Source: Streptosporangium violaceochromogenes
Lineage (GTDB): Bacteria; Actinomycetota; Actinomycetes; Streptosporangiales; Streptosporangiaceae
Reading direction: 5' to 3'
Assembly: GCF_014654615.1 (NCBI RefSeq)
Contig: NZ_BNBB01000011.1
Coordinates: forward strand, 1-64,000
DNA: 64,000 nucleotides
Shown piece by piece: positions 32,285-40,582 of this stretch. Positions within the stretch are counted from its first letter, which is position 1, and every line of letters begins with the position of its first letter. The notes beneath the pieces are model-generated. The model searched no databases and had not been told where the DNA came from. It saw only the letters and a list, made by a program, of their open reading frames with translations. The position numbers were made by a program, and so were the translations under genes.

Positions 32285-33742
32285 TCACGTCCTCGCCTGC
32301 CACGCGTCGCGGATCACCTCCATCTTCCGGTCGCTCAGGTAGCCGTAGCGCTGGATCCAGGTGCCGTCCGTACCGCCCGTGGCGGCCAGGACGCGCGCGA
32401 GCTCGTCGGCGGGCCGGTAGGCGTGCAGATACGCCTCCAGCCGCGCCGGCGGCGAGAGGTGCCGCCCCGCCTCGGCGAGCTTGGCGGTCAGGGCCGGCAT
32501 CGTGATCGGGTGCGGCTGGTCGGGGCCGGGCATGGTGTAGTCCTCCAGGTCCTCTCGCCGTTCCTCCGCGGGGGTGGGCACCTGGTAGAGCGTCTTGGTG
32601 ACGTCCAGCACGAGCCGCCGGGAGAGCCCGGGGCTCCGCTCGGCCAGCCACTCCCCCATCCACCTGGTCATCATGGGCCAGTGGAAGGTGAACAGCTTGC
32701 AGCGTACGGTGCCGAGCACCGAGGACAGGGCGCCGAAGTCCGCCCCCGTCACCGCGTTCCACGGTGGCGCGAAGCCGTTGGCACCGATCTCCACGGTCGA
32801 GCCGAGCCCGTCGGCCAGGGCCCGGGCCGAGGTGTGGAAGGCCACGACGCTGCGCGCCTTGAAGCGCAGGAGCTCGTGCGCGGCGGCCCGCGCCCACTCC
32901 GGCGCGCCGGCGAGCGTGGCCAGGCCGTCCATCACCCCGGCGGGCTCCCCCTCGATCACCCGCAGGAGGTCGGCGTCCTTGAGGTCGCGCAGTCCCTCGG
33001 CGATCCGCGTGACACCGGCCCGGATTCCGTCCCAGTCGAACCCCTCGGCGCGCGCCACGCGGTCGCAGTGGCGGCAGAAGCAGGTGAAGACGTCCTCGGG
33101 CAGGTAGCAGGTGTACTCCACCCAGTCGATGAGCAGCCCGTCGGCGTCCGGATAGTGCGTCAGGGTGTCCGTCAGCCGCGCCTGGGCGAGGGCCCGCACG
33201 CGGGGGTTGTTGACACACCCCTGACCGGCGATGGAGCGGGTGGGCGTCGAGCCGTCGACGCGGACCAGCCGGTCCTCCTCCAGCCCCTGGGTCTGACCGG
33301 AGGTGAAGGACTGCCCTCCGGGAAGGCCGGGCAGGACCGTCGGGCTGACGATGATGAAGACCCCCATGCCGCGCGCCCGCGCGGTGGCCACCACCGCCTC
33401 GGCGTGGTCGACGCGCAACTCCTCCGGGGCGACGACGGGCGGGGCGAACGGCACGTCGCGCCAGACCTCCGGGTCGGCGACGTAGGGCGAGAACCCCTTG
33501 AGGTACTGCACCTTCCGCCCCCACAGCGGCCTGTCGAGGACCCGGGCCTCCCCGTCGATGTCGAGGGGGGGTTCGCGCACGCCGTCCTCGGCGGTTCCGG
33601 GGACGAACACGCCGGGGGAGACGGCGACCGCGTTGGCGCCCGCCCCCTGGAGGGTGTCCAGGATGGGCTCGACCCCCTCGTTCGCCGCCTCCGCCGGGGT
33701 GATGACGACGCCCCGCACCCGGGTGTCTCCGGTGTTCGTCAC
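32285..33742 (-). CDS. putative glycoside hydrolase-like TIM-barrel protein
   Basis: The GTG start at 33742 overlaps the binding-protein stop (GTGA). The 485-aa protein has no signal peptide. It reads as a TIM barrel with acidic candidates in LLIDWVEYTCYLP and EIGANGFAPPWNAVTG, plus a CFCRHC cysteine cluster near residue 226 of the sort seen in the hypothetical glycosyl hydrolase GHL6-like group. It probably acts on the cytoplasmic product of the importer. The family assignment is from general resemblance only. Confidence 0.6.
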   Translation of the reverse strand: MTNTGDTRVRGVVITPAEAANEGVEPILDTLQGAGANAVAVSPGVFVPGTAEDGVREPPLDIDGEARVLDRPLWGRKVQYLKGFSPYVADPEVWRDVPFAPPVVAPEELRVDHAEAVVATARARGMGVFIIVSPTVLPGLPGGQSFTSGQTQGLEEDRLVRVDGSTPTRSIAGQGCVNNPRVRALAQARLTDTLTHYPDADGLLIDWVEYTCYLPEDVFTCFCRHCDRVARAEGFDWDGIRAGVTRIAEGLRDLKDADLLRVIEGEPAGVMDGLATLAGAPEWARAAAHELLRFKARSVVAFHTSARALADGLGSTVEIGANGFAPPWNAVTGADFGALSSVLGTVRCKLFTFHWPMMTRWMGEWLAERSPGLSRRLVLDVTKTLYQVPTPAEERREDLEDYTMPGPDQPHPITMPALTAKLAEAGRHLSPPARLEAYLHAYRPADELARVLAATGGTDGTWIQRYGYLSDRKMEVIRDAWQART

Positions 33743-34983
33743 TGCTTCACTGCCTCGGCGGCCTTCTGCGCCTGGTCGAGGGCGGCCGCGGGGTCCTGGT
33801 TGTTCACCAGGACGGTCTCGATCGCCTTCATCACCACGGTGCTGATCTGCGGGGTGCTCAGCTCGAAGCCGGGGATGAACGGCGAACCCTGCGCGGTCTT
33901 CGCCTGCTCGCGGTAGACCTTGATCCAGGGGTACTTGGCGGCGATGTCGTCGGGCGGAGGGGTCGCCGTGGCGTTGAGCGTCGGGAAGAGCCCCTCGGCC
34001 GAGACCCGCTGTCCCTCCTGCGAGCCAAGCCACTTGATGAAGTCCGTCGCCGCGGCCTGGTGCTTGGAGTGCTTGTTGACGCCGACGAAGTTGGTGATCT
34101 GCGAGGAGTTGCCGGTGGGGAACGGCAGGGTCGCCACGCCGACGTCCTCGGAGGTGAGCTGCTTGTTGCCCTCCAGGATCGTGAAGAGCACCGAGGCGTT
34201 GTCGAACATCATGCCGATCTCGCCGTTGGCGAAGCGGGAGCGGAAGGTGGAGGCGTCGTCGCCGATCGGCATCGACCCGGAGTCGTAGAGCTTCTTGAGC
34301 GCGGTCACCGCCTCGACGTTCTTCGGGTCGTTGATCGTCAGCTTGCCGTCCTTGGACCAGCCGCCGCCGAATCCGTACGGCCAGCTCGCGAAGTCGGCCC
34401 ACCAGGGGTTCAGCTCGGAGGTCGAGGAGCGGACGGCGAAGCCGGGCTTGCCGGTCTTGGCGGTGACGGCCCGCGCCGCGGCCAGGACGCCGGCCATGTC
34501 GGTCGGGGGCTTCACCCCGGCCTGGCCGAGCAGCTTCTTGTTCCAGAAGAAGCCGAAGTTGACGACCTCCCAGGTGTAGGCCAGGCGCTTGCCCTTGTGG
34601 GTCTCCTGGGCGAGGTGCGGGTCCTCGGCGACGCCTTCGAGGGGGACCAGCAGGTCGGCCGCGGCCAGCTGGTACAGCAGGCCGGGCGGCACGATCAGCA
34701 CGTCGGGCCCGGTGCCCGCCCCCATCTGCGTCTGGATGGTCTTCTCGTACTCGGCGCGGGTGGCCGAGACCTTCTTGAAGGTGACCTTCGGGTTGACCTT
34801 CTCGTATTCGAGCATGCTCTTCCAGAGCCGCTCACCCCGGCCGGGCTCCAGCCACTGCCAGTTGGCGAAGCTCAGCTCCACCTTCCCGTCGCCGCCGTCC
34901 GTCTCCCCGTCGGCACCGCAGCCGGCGAGAACGACGGCCGCGGCGAGGAGGAGAGCGGCGCCCTTGAAGCGTTTTCCGTGCAT
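33739..34983 (-). CDS. extracellular solute-binding lipoprotein of the sugar ABC importer
   Basis: The start is ATG 34983. The 414-aa protein has a lipoprotein signal peptide (HGKRFKGAALLLAAAVVLAG then Cys; lipobox LAGC) and a family-1 binding fold (VELSFANWQWLEPGRGERLW, then YPWIKVYREQAKTAQGSPFI). It captures the substrate outside the membrane and delivers it to the two permeases. The region upstream of the start consists of short G-rich repeats, several of which could serve as ribosome-binding sites. Confidence 0.9.
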   Translation of the reverse strand: MHGKRFKGAALLLAAAVVLAGCGADGETDGGDGKVELSFANWQWLEPGRGERLWKSMLEYEKVNPKVTFKKVSATRAEYEKTIQTQMGAGTGPDVLIVPPGLLYQLAAADLLVPLEGVAEDPHLAQETHKGKRLAYTWEVVNFGFFWNKKLLGQAGVKPPTDMAGVLAAARAVTAKTGKPGFAVRSSTSELNPWWADFASWPYGFGGGWSKDGKLTINDPKNVEAVTALKKLYDSGSMPIGDDASTFRSRFANGEIGMMFDNASVLFTILEGNKQLTSEDVGVATLPFPTGNSSQITNFVGVNKHSKHQAAATDFIKWLGSQEGQRVSAEGLFPTLNATATPPPDDIAAKYPWIKVYREQAKTAQGSPFIPGFELSTPQISTVVMKAIETVLVNNQDPAAALDQAQKAAEAVKQ

Positions 34984-34989
34984 GGCGAT

Positions 34990-35060
34990 TCCCTTGGTTC
35001 CCTTGATTCCCCTGGTTTCCCTGGCTTTCCTGACTCCCCCGGCTCCCCGCTCCCCCCGCT
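34990..35060 (-). repeat. G-rich ~9-bp imperfect repeats in the leader of the binding-protein gene
   Basis: On the minus strand the leader reads as a series of GGGAACCAA, GGGAATCAA and GGGAGCCGG-like units immediately before the start codon. Each unit contains a Shine-Dalgarno-like GGGA. The tract is also open in the coding frame, so slippage would alter spacing or an N-terminal extension. Confidence 0.6.
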
Positions 35061-35078
35061 CCTCCGTGGTCCTCCGCG

Positions 35079-35987
35079 TCATCGCGGCGGGGAGGGGGAC
35101 GGGTTCGGCCCGCGTGGCGGCACGGCCGCCGGACGTTCGGGAAGCCCCCGCACGCCGACGTCCAGGAGGAAGACCGAGCCGGCCAGCTCCTCCCGCGCGC
35201 CACCGGCCGGACGCGCCGACGTGACCGCGAGGGTCCGCAGGTCCGGGCCGGCGAACGCACAGCTCGTCGGCCGGGAGACGGGGAGGGCCAGCTCACGGTC
35301 CACCCGCCCGTCCGGCGTGTAGCGGACGACCTTTCCACCGTTCCATTTCGCGCTCCACAGACAGCCGTCGCCGTCCACGGTGAGGCCGTCCGGCACGTAG
35401 CCGGCCGGGTCCTCGGCGAAGGGCCGCCCGGCACCGATCTCGCCCGGGCCGGGGTCGAAGGCGTAGGCCGTGATCCGCCGGGCGATCGAGTCGGTGTGGT
35501 ACATCACCGTGTCGTCCGGGCTCCAGCCGAGCCCGTTGGAGGTGGTGATCCCGCGGGCGACCGTGGCGAGCCCGCGGCCGTCGTACCGGTAGAGCGCGCC
35601 GTGCGGCGCGGTCTCGTCGTCGTGCATCGTGCCGAACCAGACCCGGCCCCGGCGGTCGGTCTTGCCGTCGTTGACACGGCAGTCTCCGCGCCCGTTCCCG
35701 GTGGGGGCGCACGAGGTGACGGCACCGCCCGCGGGGTCGAGCCGGTAGAGGCCGTCCCGCAGGCCGACGAGCAGGCCGCCTTCCTCGTCCGGTACGGCGA
35801 AGCCGACCGTACCGGGGGTCGCCCAGCTCGCGGAGCGTTCTCCGTCGAGGTCGGTCCGGTGCACCTTCCGCCCGAGGACGTCCACGCGCAGGAGGCACCG
35901 GTCGGCCGCCGACCACCAGGGCCCCTCCCCCAGAAGATCCCTCTCCCGCGTCGGCAGGACGTCGAAGCGCGCCTCACGGACGGCCAT
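35079..35987 (-). CDS. SMP-30/gluconolactonase family protein
   Basis: The 302-aa six-bladed propeller carries the conserved metal-site segments LLGEGPWWSAADRCLLRVDV (Glu), NDGKTDRRGRVWFGTMH (Asn/Asp), SNGLGWSPDDTVMYHTDS (Asn) and PDGLTVDGDGCLWSAKWNGG (Asp). These enzymes hydrolyse sugar lactones to aldonic acids. It is first in the leftward catabolic operon and, with the 2-keto-3-deoxy-sugar-acid-type kinase at 37.7 kb, supports an oxidative sugar-acid route. Confidence 0.9.
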   Translation of the reverse strand: MAVREARFDVLPTRERDLLGEGPWWSAADRCLLRVDVLGRKVHRTDLDGERSASWATPGTVGFAVPDEEGGLLVGLRDGLYRLDPAGGAVTSCAPTGNGRGDCRVNDGKTDRRGRVWFGTMHDDETAPHGALYRYDGRGLATVARGITTSNGLGWSPDDTVMYHTDSIARRITAYAFDPGPGEIGAGRPFAEDPAGYVPDGLTVDGDGCLWSAKWNGGKVVRYTPDGRVDRELALPVSRPTSCAFAGPDLRTLAVTSARPAGGAREELAGSVFLLDVGVRGLPERPAAVPPRGPNPSPSPPR

Positions 35988-36177
35988 CGCGCGTCACCGC
36001 CTTCGCGTCCGGGGCGGGCGAGACGGCGTTCGGCCCGACGGGCGGGCCGGCGGGCGAGACGGTGTTCGGGCCGGCGGGCACAGTGGCGGACGAGGTGGCC
36101 CGCGCGTGGCGGACGGTCACGGCGGACTTGCCAACGCCCGCGCCGCCCACGACGATGAGTCGCGTCCGATCGACCAC
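35974..36177 (-). CDS. short P-loop protein, possibly a truncated Ras-like GTPase
   Basis: A GTG start at 36177 with AGAGGGG gives 67 residues that overlap the SMP-30 start by 14 bases. The first 25 (DRTRLIVVGGAGVGKSAVTV) match the G1 region of Ras-like small GTPases. After that the sequence becomes a Pro/Ala/Val/Ser repeat (GPNTVSPAGPPVGPNAVSPA) with no G2-G5 motifs. It is either a truncated GTPase remnant used as an operon leader or a short new gene. It is the first reading frame on the catabolic transcript. Confidence 0.45.
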   Translation of the reverse strand: MVDRTRLIVVGGAGVGKSAVTVRHARATSSATVPAGPNTVSPAGPPVGPNAVSPAPDAKAVTRDGRP

Positions 36178-36210
36178 GGCTGCCCCTCTCTGCCTGCACC
36201 GACGCTCAGG

Positions 36211-36240
36211 ACTATACAATTAGTAATACTTATGACTAAT
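36211..36240 (-). promoter_or_regulatory. promoter and dyad of the leftward catabolic operon
   Basis: An AT-rich island in GC-rich DNA. On the minus strand TATAGT (36211-36216) is a good -10. The dyad ATTAGT (36219-36224) / ACTAAT (36235-36240) sits in the spacer, a position where a bound regulator would block RNA polymerase. The FCD-type GntR protein encoded at 36695 is the obvious candidate. Confidence 0.62.
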
Positions 36241-36694
36241 AACGATTTGATGTCGGCGCACCCCCTCGCCGTGATCACACCGGGTCACGGGCCGCCTCCG
36301 GCCCGGCCCGGACCGGCCGCGTGCCGCCGGATCCCTCCGGTGACGCGGCGTACCCCTCACCCGAGCCGCCCGAGCCGGCCTGAGTCGCCCGGGGGACCGG
36401 TGGCGCCGCGGGGCCGGGAGGGCGCGTCCACCCGCTCCCGCGCGGCGGGCCGCGGACGGACCGTGAGGCGGCGGGCCGCCTCACGGATCGACGGGTGGCG
36501 AACGACGGGCGAATCCCATGGAAAGGCTACGCTTGCTATCCTTTCCGTGCAGATCGGCCGATCACAGCGATTTTCGTCCCTCGGGCCCGCGATGCACAAT
36601 GGAAATATTCACTTCCCGGCGGTGCCTCGCGTGCCGTAACCGCGCCGGGAAATGCCGTGAGATTGTTCAAGGGCGGCGCCACGAAAGGGGCGGC
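36241..36694. other. divergent intergenic region upstream of the FCD regulator gene
   Basis: No convincing gene. An AT-richer patch at 36515-36620 (TTGCTATCCTTTCC, then AATGGAAATATTCA) probably contains the promoter of the rightward FCD regulator gene. I cannot assign -35/-10 boxes with confidence. Confidence 0.45.
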
Positions 36695-37453
36695 ATGGTC
36701 AGGAGAACCCTGCAGGACGACATTTTGGATGTGATCGGCCAGCAGATCGTCTCGGGCGTCCTCCATCCGGGACAGGTCCTTCGCACGGAGGATTTCGAGA
36801 TCGAGCACGACGTCTCGCGAACCGTTCTCAGGGAAACCCTCAAGGTCCTTGAGTCCATGCGCCTGATCGGCCTGCGCAGGCGCATCGGAGTCACGGTCCT
36901 CGACCGGTCGGAGTGGCGCGTCTTCGATCCGCGGGTCATCCGCTGGCGCCTGGCCGGCGCCGACCGCGACGCGCAGCTGCGCTCGCTCACCGATCTGCGG
37001 ATCGCCGTCGAGCCCGTCGCCGCCCGCAACGCCGCGCTGTTCGCGACCCCCGAGCAGCGCGAGGAGCTGCTCTCCCTCGCCGCCCTCCTTGAGGAGTCGG
37101 GGAAACCGCGGGACGCCGACGCCTACCTCCAGCACGACATCGCCTTTCACTCGGCCCTTCTCCGCGCCTCGGGAAACGAGATGTTCGCCGCGCTCTCCAG
37201 CACGATAGCGGCGGTGCTCACCGGCAGGACGGTCCACCACCTGACCCCGGAGGACCCGACCCCCGAATCACTCAGGCTGCACCTTCTCGTCGCGCGGTCC
37301 ATCGCCGGGGAGAACGCGGCCGAGGCGGAGGCCGCGATGCGCGAGATTCTGTCCGAGGTTTCCCGGCAGATGCTTCCCCATTCCTGCTCACACCCCTCTT
37401 CCGCGCCCGCGACCTCGCCGGGGAAAACGGCCGGAAAAACGGTCGGCCCATGA
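36695..37453 (+). CDS. GntR-family regulator with FCD domain
   Basis: ATG 36695 follows AAAGGGG. The 252-aa protein has a GntR winged helix at residues 1-70 (DVIGQQIVSGVLHPGQVLRT, HDVSRTVLRETLKVLESMRL) and an all-helical FCD domain with the metal-binding Asp/His set (DLRIAVEPVAARNAA, QHDIAFHSALLRASGNEMF, HLLVARSI). FCD regulators respond to sugar acids such as gluconate or galactonate. It lies between the catabolic operon and the PfkB kinase and likely controls both. Confidence 0.88.
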   Translation: MVRRTLQDDILDVIGQQIVSGVLHPGQVLRTEDFEIEHDVSRTVLRETLKVLESMRLIGLRRRIGVTVLDRSEWRVFDPRVIRWRLAGADRDAQLRSLTDLRIAVEPVAARNAALFATPEQREELLSLAALLEESGKPRDADAYLQHDIAFHSALLRASGNEMFAALSSTIAAVLTGRTVHHLTPEDPTPESLRLHLLVARSIAGENAAEAEAAMREILSEVSRQMLPHSCSHPSSAPATSPGKTAGKTVGP

Positions 37454-37579
37454 CCGGGAACGAAAGAGGAAAGGGCGGGGAGGATGTTTTCCGAGGCGAT
37501 GCCTCAACCCGCCGCGGCGCGGCGCCGGCAGAGCGGCGCGATGCGCTTTCCGACGGTACGGCCCCGGCCGGAGAACGCC

Positions 37580-37665
37580 GGGAGAAAAGACCGCCCCCTT
37601 TCCTCTCCCCCCGCTCCCCCTTCCCCTTGTCTTCCCCTTTTCTTCTTTTTTCCTCTGACGGCGTC
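37580..37665. repeat. polypyrimidine tract upstream of the PfkB kinase gene
   Basis: About 85 bases on the plus strand are nearly all C/T (CCCCCTTTCCTCTCCCCCC..., CTTCCCCTTTTCTTC...), interrupted by few purines. Such strand asymmetry can form triplex or slipped structures and is unusual in this G+C context. It lies in the leader between the FCD gene and the kinase. Confidence 0.7.
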
Positions 37666-37706
37666 CGGCGAGGGCGCGCGGCCCCGAGAACGACGGGAGA
37701 CCTCCG

Positions 37707-38657
37707 GTGAACGATGTGGTGACCGCGGGTGAGGCCCTGGGCTGCCTGCGCGCGGACGGGCGGGTGCTGCTCGGCGGGACCGCCACGCTGAGCGTCGCCG
37801 GCGCCGAGGCGAACGTGGCCATCGGGCTGGCCAGGCTCGGGCACGCCGTCCGCTACGCCGGCGCGGTCGGCGACGACCAGTTCGGGGCGCTGATACGGCG
37901 GACCCTCCGGGCCGAGGGCGTCGGCACCGCGTTCCTGCGCACGGACCCCTCCGCGCCGACCGGGATCATCCTTTTCGAGGAGCGGCTCAGCGGCGTGACG
38001 CGGGTGGACTATCACCGCGTGGCCTCGGCCGGAAGCCGCCTCGCCTCCGCCGACGTCGTGGCCGCCCTGGATGCGGGCTCCGCGCCGCCCGCCGTGTTCC
38101 ACGCCACGGGCGTGACGATGGCACTGGGACCGGGGCCGCGCGCCGCGGTGCTCGCCGGGGCGCGCCGCGCCCGCGAACTGGGCGCGCGGGTCTGCCTGGA
38201 CGTCAACCACCGCACCCGGCTCTGGGAGGCCGAGGAGGCCCGCCGGGCGTTCTCCGGCCTGGTCGCCGGCCTCGACATCGTCGTCGCCTCCGACGACGAG
38301 CTCCCCCTGATCGCCCCCGGAGACGACGAGGCCGCCCGGGTGGCGTCCCTGCTGGAGCGGGGCGTGCGCGAGGTCGTCGTCAAGCACGGCGCCAGGGGCG
38401 CCACCGTCCACACCCCCGGCGGCGGGGTTCACCGCGACGCGGTCCCCGTGACCGCCGTGGACACCGTCGGCGCCGGTGACGCCTTCGTCGCCGGCTACCT
38501 GTCCGGCCTCCTGGACGGCCTGGACGTCGACCGGCGCCTGGAGCGGGGGGTGACCCTGGGAGCCTTCGCCGTCGCGACGCGCGGCGACTGGGAGGGCCTG
38601 CCCTACCGGTCGGAACTGCACCTGACCGGCGTACCGTCCGGCGAGGCGGTGCGGTAG
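37707..38657 (+). CDS. PfkB-family carbohydrate kinase (2-keto-3-deoxygluconate kinase-like)
   Basis: A GTG start behind GGGAG gives a 316-aa ribokinase-fold protein. It has the N-terminal substrate region (GAEANVAIGLARLGHAVRYA) and the PfkB signature DTVGAGDAFVAGYLSGLLDG with the catalytic Asp near residue 255. Together with the SMP-30 lactonase and FCD regulator, this favours phosphorylation of 2-keto-3-deoxy sugar acids. Ribokinase or fructokinase activity cannot be excluded from sequence. Confidence 0.85.
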   Translation: MNDVVTAGEALGCLRADGRVLLGGTATLSVAGAEANVAIGLARLGHAVRYAGAVGDDQFGALIRRTLRAEGVGTAFLRTDPSAPTGIILFEERLSGVTRVDYHRVASAGSRLASADVVAALDAGSAPPAVFHATGVTMALGPGPRAAVLAGARRARELGARVCLDVNHRTRLWEAEEARRAFSGLVAGLDIVVASDDELPLIAPGDDEAARVASLLERGVREVVVKHGARGATVHTPGGGVHRDAVPVTAVDTVGAGDAFVAGYLSGLLDGLDVDRRLERGVTLGAFAVATRGDWEGLPYRSELHLTGVPSGEAVR

Positions 38658-38666
38658 GGCACCGGT

Positions 38667-39821
38667 TCACTCCGGGATGGGGGAACGGCCTCCCGGGGTG
38701 AGCGCGCGCAGGAAGAGCCGGTCGGCCCCGGGGAGCGAGGCCAGCGCGAGCAGCCGGTCGCGGGCGACGATCCGCAGACGGCTGGAGGGCGCCATCCACC
38801 GGATGAACCGGCGCCCGAACGCCTGCACCTCGCGGATGCGCGGCCGCATCCGCCTCTCGTAGCGCTCCAGGGCCGCGGGGACGGCCTCAGGGCCCGCTCC
38901 GGCCAGCTCGTCGGCCAGCACCCGGGCGCCGGTCATGGCCATCGAGGCGCCGTGGCCGGCGAACAGCGACACCGCCTGACAGGCGTCACCGAGCAGAACC
39001 ACCCGCCCGGCGCTCCAGCGGTCCATCTCGACCTGTGTCACCCGGTCGTAGTACAGCTCGGGCGGAGACGGGCGGTGACCGAGAAGCTCGGGCACGATCC
39101 AGCCGAGCCCGCCGTACGCCTCGCGCAGCGCCCGGGAGGGGTTCGCCGGGATGGCGGGGTCCGGTTCGCGCCGCAGGAAGAGGGCGGCCAGGCGGTCGTC
39201 GCCCAGCGCGTAGGCCCCGGCCATCAGCCCCGGGACGGTCAGCATCCGGTAGCGCGTCCCCACCCGCTCGCTCAGCGCCCCGTCCCGCACGACGTAGGCG
39301 GCCACGTGGTGCCCGAGGTAGCGGGCGAAGCGGTCCTCGGGGCCGAAGACCAGCGCGCGGACCCCGGAGTGCGCCCCGTCCGCCCCCACCAGAAGGTCCA
39401 CCTCGCGCTCCGTGCCGTCGGTCAGGCGCACCCGTACGGCGGAGCCGTCCTGCTCGACGGCCGCGACGCCGGTGCCGTACCGGACCGGCGAGCGGACGTC
39501 GTCCAGGATCACTCGGGCGAGGTCCTCACGCAGGAGGCTGACGACCCGGGTGAGGTTCGGCGACATCGTCAACCCGCCGGTGCGCCTGCCGTGGGCGTCG
39601 ACGTACACGACCTCCTCGACGGGGTGGCGGACCGCCTGGAGCCGGTCGGCCAGTCCCATCCGCTCCGCGACCTCGTACCCCGGGCCATAGAAGTCGATCA
39701 TGAATCCGCCGTCGCGGAACCGGGCGGAGCGCTCGACCGTTTCGACGTCCCATCCGGCGCGTTCGAGGTGCCAGGCCAGTGCCGGCCCCGCGACGCCGGA
39801 TCCGCAGATGAGGGCTCTCAT
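38667..39821 (-). CDS. FAD-dependent aromatic-hydroxylase-type monooxygenase
   Basis: The 384-aa protein shows the FAD motif ALICGSGVAGPALAWHLERA, the DG motif DLLVGADGAHSGVR and the GD motif VVLLGDACQAVSLFAGHGAS of group A flavoprotein monooxygenases (PHBH/TetX-like). The ATG overlaps the stop of the tetR gene (ATGA), so the two are one operon. It could act on a xenobiotic or antibiotic, with the TetR protein as sensor. It lies convergent with the PfkB kinase. Confidence 0.88.
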   Translation of the reverse strand: MRALICGSGVAGPALAWHLERAGWDVETVERSARFRDGGFMIDFYGPGYEVAERMGLADRLQAVRHPVEEVVYVDAHGRRTGGLTMSPNLTRVVSLLREDLARVILDDVRSPVRYGTGVAAVEQDGSAVRVRLTDGTEREVDLLVGADGAHSGVRALVFGPEDRFARYLGHHVAAYVVRDGALSERVGTRYRMLTVPGLMAGAYALGDDRLAALFLRREPDPAIPANPSRALREAYGGLGWIVPELLGHRPSPPELYYDRVTQVEMDRWSAGRVVLLGDACQAVSLFAGHGASMAMTGARVLADELAGAGPEAVPAALERYERRMRPRIREVQAFGRRFIRWMAPSSRLRIVARDRLLALASLPGADRLFLRALTPGGRSPIPE

Positions 39822-40423
39822 GGTGCGTTCTCCCCTCGGAGCATCGCCCGCAGCGGGCCGGCGAGCGCGGCGACGTCGACTCCCGGGTCGAGGCCGCGCT
39901 GCAGCACCAGGCCGTCCACCACGGCCGCCAGCAGGACCGCTCTGGCGTCGGCGGCGGCGGCCGCTCCGGCGTCGGTCTCAGGGGCCTCCCGGCCCACGAC
40001 CTGGAGCCAGGTGGAGACCTCCCGGCGGAACCGGACGACCGTGCCGCGAAGCCGTCCGTGGAGGTCGGGCAGCCGTTGCGCGGCGAGGTACGTCTCGGTC
40101 ATCAGCAGGGAGGCGGGGTCGGCGCCGTCGTAGGCGGCCACCTGGCCGAGCAGCCAGGTAAGGCCGCCGTCGAGGTCGGGGTGCGCCGCCAGGTGCCGGG
40201 CCAGCTCGTCGAGGAGGCGCTCGGCGAAGGCGCAGGAGGCGGCGACGAGCAGGTCGGTCACCGAGGCGTAGTGGTAGTGGACCACGCCGGGCGCCACCCC
40301 CGCCCGCTCGGCCACCATCCGGGTGGTGACGCCGTTCCACCCGGCCTCACCGATCAGCGTCACCGCCGCCTCCAGGAGGCGGCGGCGTGTCTCCCGGCCC
40401 TGTTCCCTGATCATTTTGGACAT
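39818..40423 (-). CDS. TetR-family regulator of the monooxygenase operon
   Basis: The likely start is ATG 40423, because the longer frame runs through the operator. The ~201-aa protein has an HTH at residues 6-50 (WNGVTTRMVAERAGVAPGVV, HYHYASVTDLLVAA) and a helical C-terminal domain. A 29-bp dyad lies 6 bp upstream of the start, implying autorepression. It is coupled to the FAD monooxygenase by an ATGA overlap. Confidence 0.87.
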   Translation of the reverse strand: MSKMIREQGRETRRRLLEAAVTLIGEAGWNGVTTRMVAERAGVAPGVVHYHYASVTDLLVAASCAFAERLLDELARHLAAHPDLDGGLTWLLGQVAAYDGADPASLLMTETYLAAQRLPDLHGRLRGTVVRFRREVSTWLQVVGREAPETDAGAAAAADARAVLLAAVVDGLVLQRGLDPGVDVAALAGPLRAMLRGENAP

Positions 40424-40428
40424 CCGCC

Positions 40429-40457
40429 TTGGGCAAGTGTTCTGGACGTTTGCCCAA
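40429..40457. promoter_or_regulatory. inverted-repeat operator of the tetR/monooxygenase operon
   Basis: Perfect 8-base arms TTGGGCAA (40429-40436) and TTGCCCAA (40450-40457) are separated by 13 bp, immediately upstream of the leftward tetR start. The placement implies autorepression. Confidence 0.75.
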
Positions 40458-40582
40458 ACAATAGCGCGCCGACACCCACCCCTCAACCCCGCCCTTGCCA
40501 GGACCGCGCTCCCGGTGAGACCGCGGAAGCCCTCCGCACCGGCCGCAGGCGCGTGCGCGGCCGGCCGGTGCGGAGGGAGGCG

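Noticed and set aside
30408..33524. 1038-aa minus-strand protein covering the permeases
   Set aside because: Only the last 278 residues (MalG-like permease from 31244) are real; the remainder is an alternative frame of the upstream genes.
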